Assembly: GCA_964549275.1 (NCBI GenBank)
Contig: CAZJUP010000012.1
Span: 1 to 64,000 of the forward strand
From: CAZJUP01 sp964549275
GTDB taxonomy: Bacteria > Fidelibacterota > Marinisomatia > Marinisomatales > TCS55
Direction: 5' to 3'
DNA: 64,000 nucleotides
Shown: piece after piece, positions 9,412 to 19,800 of the stretch
How the letters are laid out: each line of letters starts with the position of its first letter
Numbering within the stretch: the first letter of the stretch is position 1
The notes under the pieces: model-generated
Told to the model about the DNA's origin: nothing
What the model saw: only the letters and a program-made list of their open reading frames with translations
Databases searched by the model: none
Translations under genes and position numbers: made by a program

Positions 9412-10857
9412 TTAATACCGATAGTGTTCCGGTTTATAAGGTCCACCCTTGGATACACCAATATACGTTGCCTGCTCATCGGTCAATTCCGTTAAAGTCA
9501 CACCCAGATGATCCAAATGAAGTCGAGCGACTTCTTCATCTAAGTGTTTCGGCAACATATATACACCTAATTCTGGTTGATCTTTTGCTAAGGCGATTTG
9601 TGCCAAAACCTGGTTTGTAAACGAATTGGACATGACAAATGCGGGATGACCTGTAGCACATCCAAGATTGACCAACCGTCCTTCTGCAAGGATATATACT
9701 TGATGCCCGTCTTTAAATGTATAACAGTCAACCTGTGGTTTGATTTCTTCTTTCTGAACAGAAGGATCGGCATTCAGCGAGGTAACCTGAATTTCATTAT
9801 CAAAGTGGCCAATATTACAGACAATGGCCTGGTCCTTCATCTTGACCATGTGCTCAAGTGTAATTACATCTTTATTTCCGGTAGCCGTGACAAAAATATT
9901 GGCTTCTGTCAGGGCTTGTTCCACAGTGACAACCTCATATCCTTCCATAGAAGCCTGAAGGGCACAAATGGGGTCAATTTCTGTCACCAGAACTCTAGCA
10001 CCATATCCACGCATAGATTGAGCACATCCTCTACCTACATCGCCGTATCCACAAACCACAACCGTTTTCCCTGCAACCATCACATCCATCGCTCTTTTAA
10101 TTCCATCGGCCAGGGATTCCCGGCAGCCATATATATTGTCGAATTTTGATTTGGTCACCGAATCATTCACATTATAAGCGGGAAAAAGCAGTGTTTGATC
10201 TTTTTCCATCTGATGAAGCCTGTGGACACCAGTAGTTGTCTCTTCGGATACACCAATTATTTTTTCCGCCACTTTATGCCAATGCATAGGATCTTTTTTA
10301 AGAACATCCCTTAATAGCGTTTCGACTATAACTTCTTCTTCTATCTCTGTGGTGATGTCCGGGGTCACTCCGTTTTTCGCAAAATACTCTTCCAGTTCAT
10401 ACCCTTTGTGAATAAGTAGTGTAGCATCTCCTCCATCATCTACAATCAAATCCGGACCTTTTCCTCCGGGGAATGTCAAGGCCTGAAGAGTACACCACCA
10501 ATATTCCTCTAAGCTTTCACCTTTCCACGCATATACGGGAATACCCGCTTGTGCAATGGCTGCTGCGGCATGATCTTGAGTTGAAAAAATATTACAACTT
10601 GCCCATCGTACATCAGCACCTAAATCAATCAGGGTTTCTATTAAAACAGCTGTTTCTACTGTCATGTGAAGCGAACCCGTCAATTTTTTCCCGGCTAATG
10701 GTTTTTCAGAGCCATATTTTTTTCGTGTGGCCATAAGTCCGGGCATTTCTTTTTCTGCAATATCCAGTGCTTTCCGGCCTCTGTCGGCTAATCCGATATC
10801 TTTAATTTTATAGGGTAAATCTTCCACAATTGGGTTGGCAATATCTGCTATACTCAT
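9412..10857 (-). CDS. ahcY: adenosylhomocysteinase
   Basis: AhcY splits S-adenosylhomocysteine into homocysteine and adenosine, removing the product inhibitor of methyltransferases. The 481 residues include the NAD-binding motif VVVCGYGDVGRG, the substrate region following FPAYNVNDSVTKSKFDN, and the conserved C-terminal end YKPEHYRY. The insert around 175-215 (ending near KVAEKIIG) is present in the longer bacterial form. The start overlaps the metK stop by one base (TAATG), giving a methyl-cycle operon whose first product is the SAM that the second recycles. Confidence 0.97.
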   Translation of the reverse strand: MSIADIANPIVEDLPYKIKDIGLADRGRKALDIAEKEMPGLMATRKKYGSEKPLAGKKLTGSLHMTVETAVLIETLIDLGADVRWASCNIFSTQDHAAAAIAQAGIPVYAWKGESLEEYWWCTLQALTFPGGKGPDLIVDDGGDATLLIHKGYELEEYFAKNGVTPDITTEIEEEVIVETLLRDVLKKDPMHWHKVAEKIIGVSEETTTGVHRLHQMEKDQTLLFPAYNVNDSVTKSKFDNIYGCRESLADGIKRAMDVMVAGKTVVVCGYGDVGRGCAQSMRGYGARVLVTEIDPICALQASMEGYEVVTVEQALTEANIFVTATGNKDVITLEHMVKMKDQAIVCNIGHFDNEIQVTSLNADPSVQKEEIKPQVDCYTFKDGHQVYILAEGRLVNLGCATGHPAFVMSNSFTNQVLAQIALAKDQPELGVYMLPKHLDEEVARLHLDHLGVTLTELTDEQATYIGVSKGGPYKPEHYRY

Positions 10858-12047
10858 TATGTATTCCTTTTATTTACAGCCGCTATCAATGCGTCCACCA
10901 TGTCTGTTTTTTCCCAAGTAAAATTATCACCATTACGGCCAAAGTGACCGTAAGCAGATGTTTCATAATACCGGGGATATTTTAAGTTTAGGTGACGAAT
11001 AATTTCTCCGGGTTTTAACGGAAAAGTCTCTTGAGCAACTTCAGTAATAACTTCATCGGGAACATGACCTGTCCCAAAAGTTTTGACATAAAATGATGTA
11101 GGTTCTGCTACTCCGATGCTGTACGAAAATTGAACTTCACACCGGTCAGCTAATTTTGCAGCCACAATATTTTTAGCTATATAACGGGCCATATAAGCGG
11201 CAGATCTATCCACTTTAGAAGGATCCTTTCCTGAAAAAGCACCACCCCCATGAGGAGCATAACCGCCATAAGTGTCCACAATGATTTTTCGGCCGGTTAA
11301 TCCTGTGTCTGCTTCAGGGCCTCCAAAAACAAAACGACCTGTCCCATTCACGATAAATGTGTTGCTATGGTCAAGACCGCATTCGTCCAAGACCGGTTTA
11401 ATAATATGAGTGATTACCTCTTTTTTCACAAATGCATGTTCTTCTTTTTCTGAACCAAAACGATCTAGCATATCATCATGCTGTGTGGCGACAACCACTT
11501 TTTCGACCGAAACCGGCTGCCCATTTTTATATCCCACAGATACCTGAGATTTTCCATCCGGCCGTAACCAAGGTAAGGTTTTATTTTTCCTTAGAAAGGT
11601 CAACCTTTCCGTTAACCGATGAGACAGATGAATCGGCAGAGGCATTAACTCCGGGGTTTCATTACAGGCGTAACCAAACATCAACCCCTGATCTCCGGCT
11701 CCTTGTTCATGGTCTTCAGACTCATCCACACCCTGAGCAATTTCAGGACTTTGTTCATGCAATACAGATGTGACCTGTACCTCTTCATGGCCCATGCCGT
11801 ATGCAGGGTCGGTGTACCCAATCTTCTCCAGGGTGTCTTTAACAACTTTTTCCACTTCCACAAATCCGTGAGTACGAACTTCACCAGATACAACAACCAA
11901 CCCTTTTGTGGCTAAGGTTTCACAGGCCACATGGGATTCGGGATCCTGCTCAAGCAAGTTATCTAAAATGGCATCCGAAATAGCATCACATACCTTATCA
12001 GGGTGACCTTCAGTAACAGATTCAGATGTAAATACAAAACGACTCAT
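10857..12047 (-). CDS. metK: S-adenosylmethionine synthetase
   Basis: MetK makes SAM from methionine and ATP. All signature segments are present in 396 residues: GHPDKVCDAISDAILD near the start, GAGDQGLMFGYA and GGGAFSGKDPSKVDRSAAY. AGAGG-like AGAGGAAACT just before ATG 12047 is a good ribosome binding site. I saw no known SAM riboswitch fold in the 102 bases upstream, though I could not test that computationally. SAM-dependent enzymes elsewhere in the window (PrmA, RsmB, three further methyltransferases) would use its product. Confidence 0.97.
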   Translation of the reverse strand: MSRFVFTSESVTEGHPDKVCDAISDAILDNLLEQDPESHVACETLATKGLVVVSGEVRTHGFVEVEKVVKDTLEKIGYTDPAYGMGHEEVQVTSVLHEQSPEIAQGVDESEDHEQGAGDQGLMFGYACNETPELMPLPIHLSHRLTERLTFLRKNKTLPWLRPDGKSQVSVGYKNGQPVSVEKVVVATQHDDMLDRFGSEKEEHAFVKKEVITHIIKPVLDECGLDHSNTFIVNGTGRFVFGGPEADTGLTGRKIIVDTYGGYAPHGGGAFSGKDPSKVDRSAAYMARYIAKNIVAAKLADRCEVQFSYSIGVAEPTSFYVKTFGTGHVPDEVITEVAQETFPLKPGEIIRHLNLKYPRYYETSAYGHFGRNGDNFTWEKTDMVDALIAAVNKRNT

Positions 12048-12149
12048 AGTTTCCTCTAAAATAAATTTTTTGTGTTATTAAACCAAGAAATTTACAGTTC
12101 TTGCTTCATATGAACCAAACGTAGAAAAAATCAAATAAACAACATGGAT

Positions 12150-12467
12150 TTATAAAACAATCTCTTCCTTTGTGCCTTTATGATGATTCTTCCATTTATC
12201 GGTAATTTTAGTGATCCGGGTAATCATTTTCGCCACAGCATTATCGACGGATTTTGTAACATTCGACGTGGTTTCTTTTACATTTAGAATATGTTGAGGT
12301 ATAGATATATTTATCTCAGTTGTATACTCATTGTTTTCATGAGATAGGATTACTTGACAGTTATTTATTCTGTCAAAATATTTTTCAATTTTATGCAGTT
12401 CTTTTTCCGTATAATTTTTCAGGTTTTCAGGTGCACGGAAATGACGTGAAGTAATTTCAATATTCAT
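12150..12467 (-). CDS. hpf: ribosome hibernation promoting factor, short form
   Basis: This 105-residue protein belongs to the ribosome-associated S30AE family that binds the 30S subunit at the decoding region and stops translation in resting cells. It shows the start MNIEITSRHFRAPENLKNYTEKELHKI, the ILSHE strand, and the SVDNAVAKM helix. It lacks the C-terminal dimerisation domain of long HPF, so 100S formation would need another factor. AGGGA five bases before ATG is a clear ribosome binding site. It is the last gene of the ileS run, 15 bases after pckA. Confidence 0.92.
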   Translation of the reverse strand: MNIEITSRHFRAPENLKNYTEKELHKIEKYFDRINNCQVILSHENNEYTTEINISIPQHILNVKETTSNVTKSVDNAVAKMITRITKITDKWKNHHKGTKEEIVL

Positions 12468-12482
12468 TGATTCCCTTTTGTT

Positions 12483-14105
12483 TCAATTTGTAAGATAGGG
12501 TCCTGCGTTTTTAACAGCCGGATCACCCAAGTCATATTGTTCAAAATTATTCTGAAATTTCATAACAAGTTGAGTCGCTGTTTTTTCATAGTCTTCAACA
12601 TTTGTCCAAGCTTTTGCCGGAATAAGCAAACCAGGGTCAATCTCTCCTAAGTTTGTGGGAACGTCAACGCCAAAAAACGGGTCTGGGACAAATGTCGAAT
12701 TATCAATGTTTCCATCCAAAATCGCATGAATGATTGAACGGGTAATGGGCAGTGAAATCCGTTTTGTTCCAGAACTGGCGCTTGCTCCTATCCAACCGGT
12801 ATTCACTAAATATGCCGGAACATGATAGCGCAACATTTTTTCTTTCAATAATTCTGCATATTTCAAAGGATGCAAGGTTAAAAATGGTCCACCAAAACAT
12901 GGCGAAAATGTTGCGACGGGTTCTGTAATTCCACGTTCTGTCCCTGCTACCTTTGCAGTGTACCCACTAATAAAATGGTACATAGCCTGTGCCGGGGTTA
13001 ATTTAGAAACCGGCGGCAAAACACCATAAGCGTCACATGTTAAAAAAATAATCGTTTTCGGATGTCCGGACAAGGCAGGTTTTCCCTGAGCAAATACAGA
13101 ATTTTCTATGTGATTCAATGGATAGGACACCCGGGTATTTTCGGTTTTTGAATCGTCAGAAAAATCCACCTCTCTTGTTTGTTCATCAAAAACGACATTT
13201 TCCAACAAAGCCCCATGCCTGATGGCATGATAGATATCCGGCTCATGCTTAGGGTTCAGGTCAATGACTTTTGCATAACACCCCCCTTCGAAATTGAAGA
13301 TACCATTATCCGACCATCCATGTTCATCATCACCTATGAGGGGTCTTTCCGGATCTGTAGATAATGTGGTTTTTCCTGTCCCGCTTAACCCAAAAAAGAT
13401 AGCCGGATTTTTGCCATTTTTATCCACATTTGCCGAACAATGCATAGACAGAACTCCCTTCAAAGGAAGCAAATAATTTAAAACAGAGAAAATGCCTTTT
13501 TTCATTTCACCACCGTACTCTGTTCCCCCAATAATCGCAATGCGTTTTTTCATATGAAAGATGATAAACGTCTTGGAATTCATACCGTATTCTTCAAATC
13601 GGAGATTATGAACGTCAGAGGCATTGATAATGGTAAAATCTGGAGTAAAATTATTAAGTTCGTTTTGTTCAGGCCGAATGAACATATTATGAACAAAATG
13701 AGCCTGCCAGGCTTTTTTGGCAATGATGCGTACATTTAATTTGTATTGAGGATCTGCACCGGCGAATCCGTCGAATACATAGGTATTGGAATCATCTGCT
13801 TGATTATAATAATCCGTAACTTGTTCAAACAGTTCATCGTAGATGGCTTCATCAACCTTTACATTTACTGAACCCCACCACAGATTTTCTTTGGAGGAAT
13901 CTTCTTCAACGAAATATTTATCTTTTGGTGAGCGCCCTGTGTACCGTCCTGTATCCACCATCACAGCCCCGTTCATGCCCAACTGCCCTTCCTTTTGGAG
14001 AAGAGTATTTTCAATTAACTTTTCTACCGGTAGATTGCGTTTAATGTTATCAATACCGGTAAGTCCAACTTTTTCTAATCCTAAATTTTTACTCAAGGTT
14101 GTCAT
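12483..14105 (-). CDS. pckA: phosphoenolpyruvate carboxykinase (ATP)
   Basis: PckA converts oxaloacetate and ATP to phosphoenolpyruvate, the entry to gluconeogenesis. The 540 residues match the ATP-dependent class. Visible motifs are TGRSPKDK at 56-63, the P-loop GLSGTGKTTLS at 239-249, and the metal-binding GDDEHGW at 258-264. Its start ATGA overlaps the stop of the recombinase gene by four bases. Placing a carbon-metabolism gene inside an envelope/translation run may tie it to growth-rate control, which is an inference. Confidence 0.97.
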   Translation of the reverse strand: MTTLSKNLGLEKVGLTGIDNIKRNLPVEKLIENTLLQKEGQLGMNGAVMVDTGRYTGRSPKDKYFVEEDSSKENLWWGSVNVKVDEAIYDELFEQVTDYYNQADDSNTYVFDGFAGADPQYKLNVRIIAKKAWQAHFVHNMFIRPEQNELNNFTPDFTIINASDVHNLRFEEYGMNSKTFIIFHMKKRIAIIGGTEYGGEMKKGIFSVLNYLLPLKGVLSMHCSANVDKNGKNPAIFFGLSGTGKTTLSTDPERPLIGDDEHGWSDNGIFNFEGGCYAKVIDLNPKHEPDIYHAIRHGALLENVVFDEQTREVDFSDDSKTENTRVSYPLNHIENSVFAQGKPALSGHPKTIIFLTCDAYGVLPPVSKLTPAQAMYHFISGYTAKVAGTERGITEPVATFSPCFGGPFLTLHPLKYAELLKEKMLRYHVPAYLVNTGWIGASASSGTKRISLPITRSIIHAILDGNIDNSTFVPDPFFGVDVPTNLGEIDPGLLIPAKAWTNVEDYEKTATQLVMKFQNNFEQYDLGDPAVKNAGPYLTN

Positions 14106-15055
14106 TTTGTATTCTTTTTTCCTCCATGCGGGTGAGCTTGTTCATAAACTTTTTTCAGTTTTTCCGGTTGGACATGGGTATACACTTGCGTGGAGGATAA
14201 ACTGCTGTGTCCCAATAAATCTTTCACCGCACGTAAATCGGCTCCCCTGTCCATTAGATGCGTTGCGAATGAATGCCTGAGAATATGCGGTCCCAATCGA
14301 TTTCCTTCGGATACCTGCTGGATATGCAACCGAATACGTCGCTGAACGGTACTCGCAGACAACCGTTCTCCCCTCGTATTTACAAATAAAGGTTCCTCTT
14401 TTCGCAGCTTTTTGTTTGAAAGTCCGTAACTTTTCAAGTATTCCTCTATAGAAAATTTCGATCGATTTCCAAAGGGGATCAACCTTTCTTTATCCCCTTT
14501 ACCTTTAACTCGAACAATTTGTTTATTCATTTGAACATCAGAAATATTTAAACCCACCAATTCTCCAAGGCGCATACCCGTACTGTAAAATAATTCTAGA
14601 ATTGCCCGGTCTCTCATCCCTTTTTTAGTGGAATTGTCTGGTGAGTTCATCAAGTCATCCATGAGTTTCTGGTCGATAAAATTAGGTAGTTTTTTCTGAA
14701 TTTTTGGTGTTTTAACTAAATTGGCTGGATTGTTTTTTAGGATTTCTGCTTTAACGAGGTACTTAAAAAAGGATTTAATAGATGCCAGCCGGCGTGCTAC
14801 TGTTCGGCTGGTATAGGAGAAAGTTTTACTCCCCTTCTCATATTGTTTTTCGAATTCGCTACCTAAAAAATGCCGGATTGATGTTTTATCTACAGTGGTC
14901 CAATCCTTGAGAGTTTCCCCGTAGTACGATTCAATAAAACTGAAAAATTTTGTTAAATCGGCTTCATAGGCTTTCAATGTATGTTGTGAATACCCTCGCT
15001 CCTTTTCCAGGTATTCCACAAAAGAATCCAGATAAAATTTAAGATTAGGCATCAC
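14102..15055 (-). CDS. tyrosine recombinase XerC/XerD type
   Basis: A 317-residue site-specific recombinase of the kind that resolves chromosome dimers at dif. The core SAM-like N-terminal domain is followed by the catalytic domain with Arg162, Lys186, His257, Arg260, His283 and Tyr292, spaced as in XerD. I cannot decide XerC versus XerD, and only one copy is visible, so a second gene may lie elsewhere or the organism may use a single Xer. The start lies inside the rluD end, overlapping it by 11 bases. Confidence 0.92.
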   Translation of the reverse strand: MMPNLKFYLDSFVEYLEKERGYSQHTLKAYEADLTKFFSFIESYYGETLKDWTTVDKTSIRHFLGSEFEKQYEKGSKTFSYTSRTVARRLASIKSFFKYLVKAEILKNNPANLVKTPKIQKKLPNFIDQKLMDDLMNSPDNSTKKGMRDRAILELFYSTGMRLGELVGLNISDVQMNKQIVRVKGKGDKERLIPFGNRSKFSIEEYLKSYGLSNKKLRKEEPLFVNTRGERLSASTVQRRIRLHIQQVSEGNRLGPHILRHSFATHLMDRGADLRAVKDLLGHSSLSSTQVYTHVQPEKLKKVYEQAHPHGGKKNTK

Positions 15056-16013
15056 TAGAGTTGATAGCCTTAATCAGAGATAAAAATTCATCAGGCAAAG
15101 GAGCATCCAATGTTATAGCTTTACCACTGGCAGGATGTTGAAATTGAATTTGTTTCGCATGAAGGGCATGACGCCCGATCATTTGATACAATTGTTTTAA
15201 ATTCCGGCTCACTTCAGGAATAAACCCCTTTGTCCGGGCGAGGCCGCCACTATATTTTTCATCGGCAAAAATAGGATGATTCATCCCCGATGCATGGACT
15301 CGAATTTGATGGGTGCGCCCTGTCTTCGGGTAAAATTCCATGTGACTCAAATGTTGGTCCTGGTGAATAACTTTATACTGGGTAATGGCCTCTCTGCCCC
15401 CACTGTTTATGATATACATTCGCGGGTCGCTTCTTTTTCGTTGAATGGGCTCGTTAATGATGCCTGCCGACTCTGACCAAGTTCCCCAGGTAATTCCCTC
15501 ATATGTTTTTTTAACGGTTCTTTTTTCGAACTGTTCCGCAATTTTGCTATGGGCCAAGTTTGTTTTTGCGATTAATATAATACCCGACGTTTCCTTATCT
15601 AGCCTGTGGATAATTCCCGGACGGCTCGCGCCATTGATATCTGAAAGGGAATTAAAATGATACGCTAAACCATTAACCAGAGTACCATCCGGATTCCCAG
15701 CTCCCGGATGTACAATTAATCCGGCAGGTTTATTGACAGCAACAATACAATCGTCTTCATATACAATATCTAATGTTATGGGCTGGGGTTTCGGGAGAGA
15801 GGAAATTTCTTCCGGCTCAGGTAAAGAATACAGTATTGTTTCTTGTCCTGTTAAAATTGTACTGGGTTTGGACACGTTTCCGTTCACCAAAACCTGTCCG
15901 GAAAGAATCATTTCCTTAATTTGTGTTCTGGAAAGTGAGGAGAGTTTATTCGTAAGATATTTATCAAGACGGAAAGTTTTACCCTCCGATGCCAACAGTT
16001 TAACTTCCCTCAA
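15045..16013 (-). CDS. 23S rRNA pseudouridine synthase RluD type
   Basis: A 322-residue enzyme that isomerises specific uridines in large-subunit rRNA. The S4 RNA-binding domain occupies about 13-60 (FRLDKYLTNKLSSLSRTQIKE). The catalytic motif HRLDKETSG is at 136-144, with Asp139 as nucleophile. RluD modifies helix 69, but the RluA family has several specificities and the sequence alone does not prove which site is used. It overlaps lspA by four bases and the recombinase gene by 11. Confidence 0.9.
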   Translation of the reverse strand: MREVKLLASEGKTFRLDKYLTNKLSSLSRTQIKEMILSGQVLVNGNVSKPSTILTGQETILYSLPEPEEISSLPKPQPITLDIVYEDDCIVAVNKPAGLIVHPGAGNPDGTLVNGLAYHFNSLSDINGASRPGIIHRLDKETSGIILIAKTNLAHSKIAEQFEKRTVKKTYEGITWGTWSESAGIINEPIQRKRSDPRMYIINSGGREAITQYKVIHQDQHLSHMEFYPKTGRTHQIRVHASGMNHPIFADEKYSGGLARTKGFIPEVSRNLKQLYQMIGRHALHAKQIQFQHPASGKAITLDAPLPDEFLSLIKAINSSDA

Positions 16014-16480
16014 TGAGCAGTGATTATTTTCTTTTTCTCTAGAAAAAATGAGTCAAATAATATAAGGGCCATTCCTACTGTAACGCAGGAATCGGCAATA
16101 TTAAAAACATACCAATGGTGGCCGGCCAGCATAAAATCTAAAAAATCTACTACCTCTCCAAAAAGTACCCGGTCGATGAGGTTTCCAATTGCTCCAGATA
16201 AAATGAGGGCAACCCCTGACCGCAGAACAATTCCTTGATCTTGAATTTTCCATAAATACCAAAATAAAAAGACGGTAAAAATCAGAGAAACAGCCGAAAA
16301 AATGTAAATACCTCCCGGGAAATTAATCCCAAAGGCCATACCATCGTTTGTCACATACGTAAAATGAAAAAAATCATGAATGACCGGAATTGACTGATAC
16401 AGATTCATCGATTCACGGACCATTACTTTGGTCAACTGATCGATAGTCACCATGATTCCGGTGATGCCCAGTATTTTCAT
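16010..16480 (-). CDS. lspA: lipoprotein signal peptidase II
   Basis: LspA is an aspartic protease in the inner membrane that removes the signal peptide of diacylglyceryl prolipoproteins. The 156 residues hold four membrane spans. The conserved GNLIDR at 99-104, catalytic Asp112 in VVDF and Asp130 in FNIADS are present. It would process the many lipoproteins in this window, such as those at 6371, 24812, 28262, 56664 and 57295. It overlaps both neighbours by four bases, matching the conserved dksA-lspA-rluD order. Confidence 0.95.
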   Translation of the reverse strand: MKILGITGIMVTIDQLTKVMVRESMNLYQSIPVIHDFFHFTYVTNDGMAFGINFPGGIYIFSAVSLIFTVFLFWYLWKIQDQGIVLRSGVALILSGAIGNLIDRVLFGEVVDFLDFMLAGHHWYVFNIADSCVTVGMALILFDSFFLEKKKIITAH

Positions 16481-16866
16481 GAAAGACCGAGTTTTTCTTT
16501 TTCCTTACACCCTACACATTTTGTGGCATTGGGAACTTCCATCATTCTTTCTTCCGGTATGAGTTCTTCGCAAACTTTACAGATTCCAAATTCTCCCGTA
16601 TCAATTCTCTCCAACGCAATTTCAAGATTTTTAAAATAATCACTTTCCCTATTCATCAGTAAAAATTTCTTTTCCTGCTCATGGGAGTCGGTTCCTGCGT
16701 CAGCCATATGAAGACTGTAAATAGAATCGGGAGTCACACCGCCTTGTTTGTTTGATGCGCTGTTTAATCCTTCTTTCATTGTATCAACTTCGTCAGAAAT
16801 GCGTTCCATTTTTTTTTGTATTGATTTTCTGAATTGGTTCAATTTTGCTTTTGAATACTTTGCCAC
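16477..16866 (-). CDS. TraR/DksA-type zinc-finger protein
   Basis: A 129-residue coiled-coil protein with a C4 zinc finger at Cys96, Cys99, Cys117 and Cys120 (CKVC and CVGC). Members bind the RNA polymerase secondary channel and modify transcription with ppGpp. It begins with GTG at 16866, preceded by AAAGGAATTATT, so the unusual start codon has a good binding site. It sits 11 bases after ileS and overlaps lspA by four. This is the classical small DksA-like gene of the ileS-lspA locus; whether it truly acts as DksA is unknown. Confidence 0.9.
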   Translation of the reverse strand: MAKYSKAKLNQFRKSIQKKMERISDEVDTMKEGLNSASNKQGGVTPDSIYSLHMADAGTDSHEQEKKFLLMNRESDYFKNLEIALERIDTGEFGICKVCEELIPEERMMEVPNATKCVGCKEKEKLGLS

Positions 16867-16877
16867 AATAATTCCTT

Positions 16878-19800
16878 TCAGTTTTTAATCCGCTCGATCC
16901 CGAATACTATTTCCTGATCACGAACCCTAAATTTTGACTCATACTCCCCTGGTTCAGAGTCTCGATTAATACTTATCGCCAAGGTTTCATTTTTAAACAT
17001 GTCTTCGAAAGCCAAAATGGCCTCACCGACTTCTCCCTCGGGAATTCCGTAAATATTTATACGATCTTCGACGGCGAAATTAGCATTTTTTCGCATGATT
17101 TGCACCTGTCGAATTACATCCCTTACGATACCTTCTTGAAGTAATATTTCTGTTAGTTCCGTTGTAAGCCCCACGGTTATTCTATCATCACCGGAAGCTG
17201 TATATCCTTCCACCGATTGAGGCTCTACCAAAATATCCTCACGAATAAGAAGAACCGATTCACCTTCAAGCTTTAGGGAAAATCCTTTTTGAGCTTTTAT
17301 TGCATTTAAAACAGCAATCCCACCCTCTCCATCAAAAGCCTTTCGAATAGCAGGGAGATATCTACCGTATTTTTGTCCCAAAACCGGAAGATTCGGCTTT
17401 ACTGTAACCGTCATCAGGGTTTCTGAAGACTCTGTCCTCTCCAGGGATTTCACATTCAATTCATCCATGATGACATCCCGGTAATTCAGTAGAAATTCCG
17501 CCACTTTATCCTCTTTCACAGCAAAAACTAATTTCTTTAAAGGTTGTCGAATTTTCAAATTGCCTTTATTCCTTGCAGAGCGTCCCATTTCAACCAATTT
17601 TCTTAGAGAATCTACTTTCTCCATTAATGCAGGGTCTATGCGAGATTCCTCAAAATTTGGATAATCGCATAAATGGATACTTTCCGGTGCAGTTACATCA
17701 GTATTACGGACAAGATTTTGGTACATCTCTTCAGTTACGAATGGAATAATCGGGGCTAATACTTTCAAACTAGTGACCAGCACACAATATAAAGTATCGT
17801 AAGCAGCTTGTTTATCTCCATCATCTTCAGTTTTCCAGAATCGGCGTCGATTGCGGCGAATATACCAATTGGACAAGTCTTCCAGAAAAATTTCAAATCT
17901 TTTCATTAACTGATCAGATCGAAATCCCTCAAGGGCTTCTCGACTTTCTTTTACAAAAAGGTGGAGTTTGGATAATATCCATCTATCCATTATAGTCAGG
18001 TTTGATTCGTCAAATCCGCCATCAGTCGGGGTAAATCCGTCCACAGCAGCGTAAGTGGCAAAAAAGGAATAGGAGTTCCAATACTGAATCAGTTTTTTCC
18101 GAATTTCATTTCCATGCGAATATCCGAATAACAGATTATGTTCCGGATTTTGAACGGCATACATCCACCGCATAACATCAACACCCATTTCTTCTGCAGC
18201 ATCATCAAACCAGATGGCGTTCCCCCAAGACTTATGCATATCCCGGCCTGTTTCATCTTTAACCAGTGCATGGCCTAACAGTGTTTTAAAAGGCGCTTTC
18301 TCTTCCAAGAGCGCTGACATGGCCAATAAGGAATAAAACCAATTCCTGAACTGTCCCGGAAATGATTCGGTTACAAAATCACCGGGGAACCAGGACTTCC
18401 AATAATTTTTATCAGCGCGATATTTAAGCGTTGAAAAGGGAACAATCCCTGCATCCAGCCAAGGATTACCCACATCAAGAATCCGTGTCCCAATGAGTCC
18501 GGACTCAGGATGTTTGATCTTTACCTTATCAATCCAGGGGCGATGGGGGCTATGACCTTCAAACTCCTCCCATCCTTCAACAGCCAATTCTTTTAATTCC
18601 TGCTCGGAACCCACCACAAAAAAAGTTCCATCTTCAAATGTCCAAATCGGAAGAGCGAGACCCCAGAACCGTTTTTTAGAAATCATCCAATCGCCCATAT
18701 TATCCAGCCATTCGTTTTCCCTGTCTTTACCCCATTCGGGAATCCACTGTATATCGTCTACGATTTTTTTGATTTTCCCTCTCCAATCCATATTGATATA
18801 CCATTCATCCACCAACCGAAAGACTAATTCATCTCCGGAACGCCAGCAATGGGGATATATATGAGGATATTTTTCCACATGGATAAGGATTCCCCGTTTT
18901 TTCAAGTCATCAATTATAGCCTGAGTGGTTTCTTTATCTGTGGCCGTTTTCCCAGTCAGCCATCCGAATTTTTCCAGGAATTTAGACTCTTCATCCAAAG
19001 GGGCAATATCGACCAGGGAGAGTTTTTTCCCTATCTGATGGTCGATATCTCCACAACCCGGTGCCATATGGACGATACCGGTTCCTTCACCTCCCACGAC
19101 AATATCATTCCCGATAGAATCTTTACCGGGGTCGATAACCCGATGCTGGTTAACGGCAGCGAAACCGGCTTCTTTTAATTCATCATGGGTTAATGGAAAT
19201 CCTCCCGGCTCGTTTTGGGCTTCAAAATCATCAAATGGTCCTTCATATTCCCACCCCACCATATCAGACCCCAAGAGAGTATCAAGGACTTCGTATCCTC
19301 CGCGTTCTTTAAAAATCTGCTCAATGGTTTTCAGTTTAGGAACACCCTCAACCCATTGTTTTTTGTCCTGAAATTGTTTTTCTAACCGAGGGTATTTAAG
19401 GTTATCCTTGGCAAAGTAGAAAATTTCACCGTCCGTCGTTTTTACTTTTATATACTCCAAATTTCCGTTTACAGCAGCGGCAACGTTTGACGATAATGTC
19501 CAGGGTGTAGTGGTCCATACAAGCAGGTTTTCCTTCTCCCTGTTTTTCAGAGGGAATTTGACAAATATCGCTTCGTGAGCAACCAGTTTTCGGCCTTCAA
19601 CAATTTCCATCTGGCTGTAGGAGGTTCCGGACCGACCGCTCCAGGGAACTGAGTCAGTTCCTCGGTAAATTTTTCCGTTTTCAAACAGTTTTTTTAGAAA
19701 AGCCCAAATCGTATAATTATTTTCATCCGACATTGTAAAATAGGAATTTCCCCAATCCATCCAATATCCAAGCCTTTTGGATTGTTCAGTTTGAATACTG

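Noticed and set aside
9598..10149. A 183-codon plus-strand open frame
   Set aside because: It lies antisense within ahcY and has a composition typical of a shadow frame, with no binding site or family match.
13843..14280. A 145-codon plus-strand frame over the pckA/xer junction
   Set aside because: It crosses two confident genes in antisense and matches no known family.
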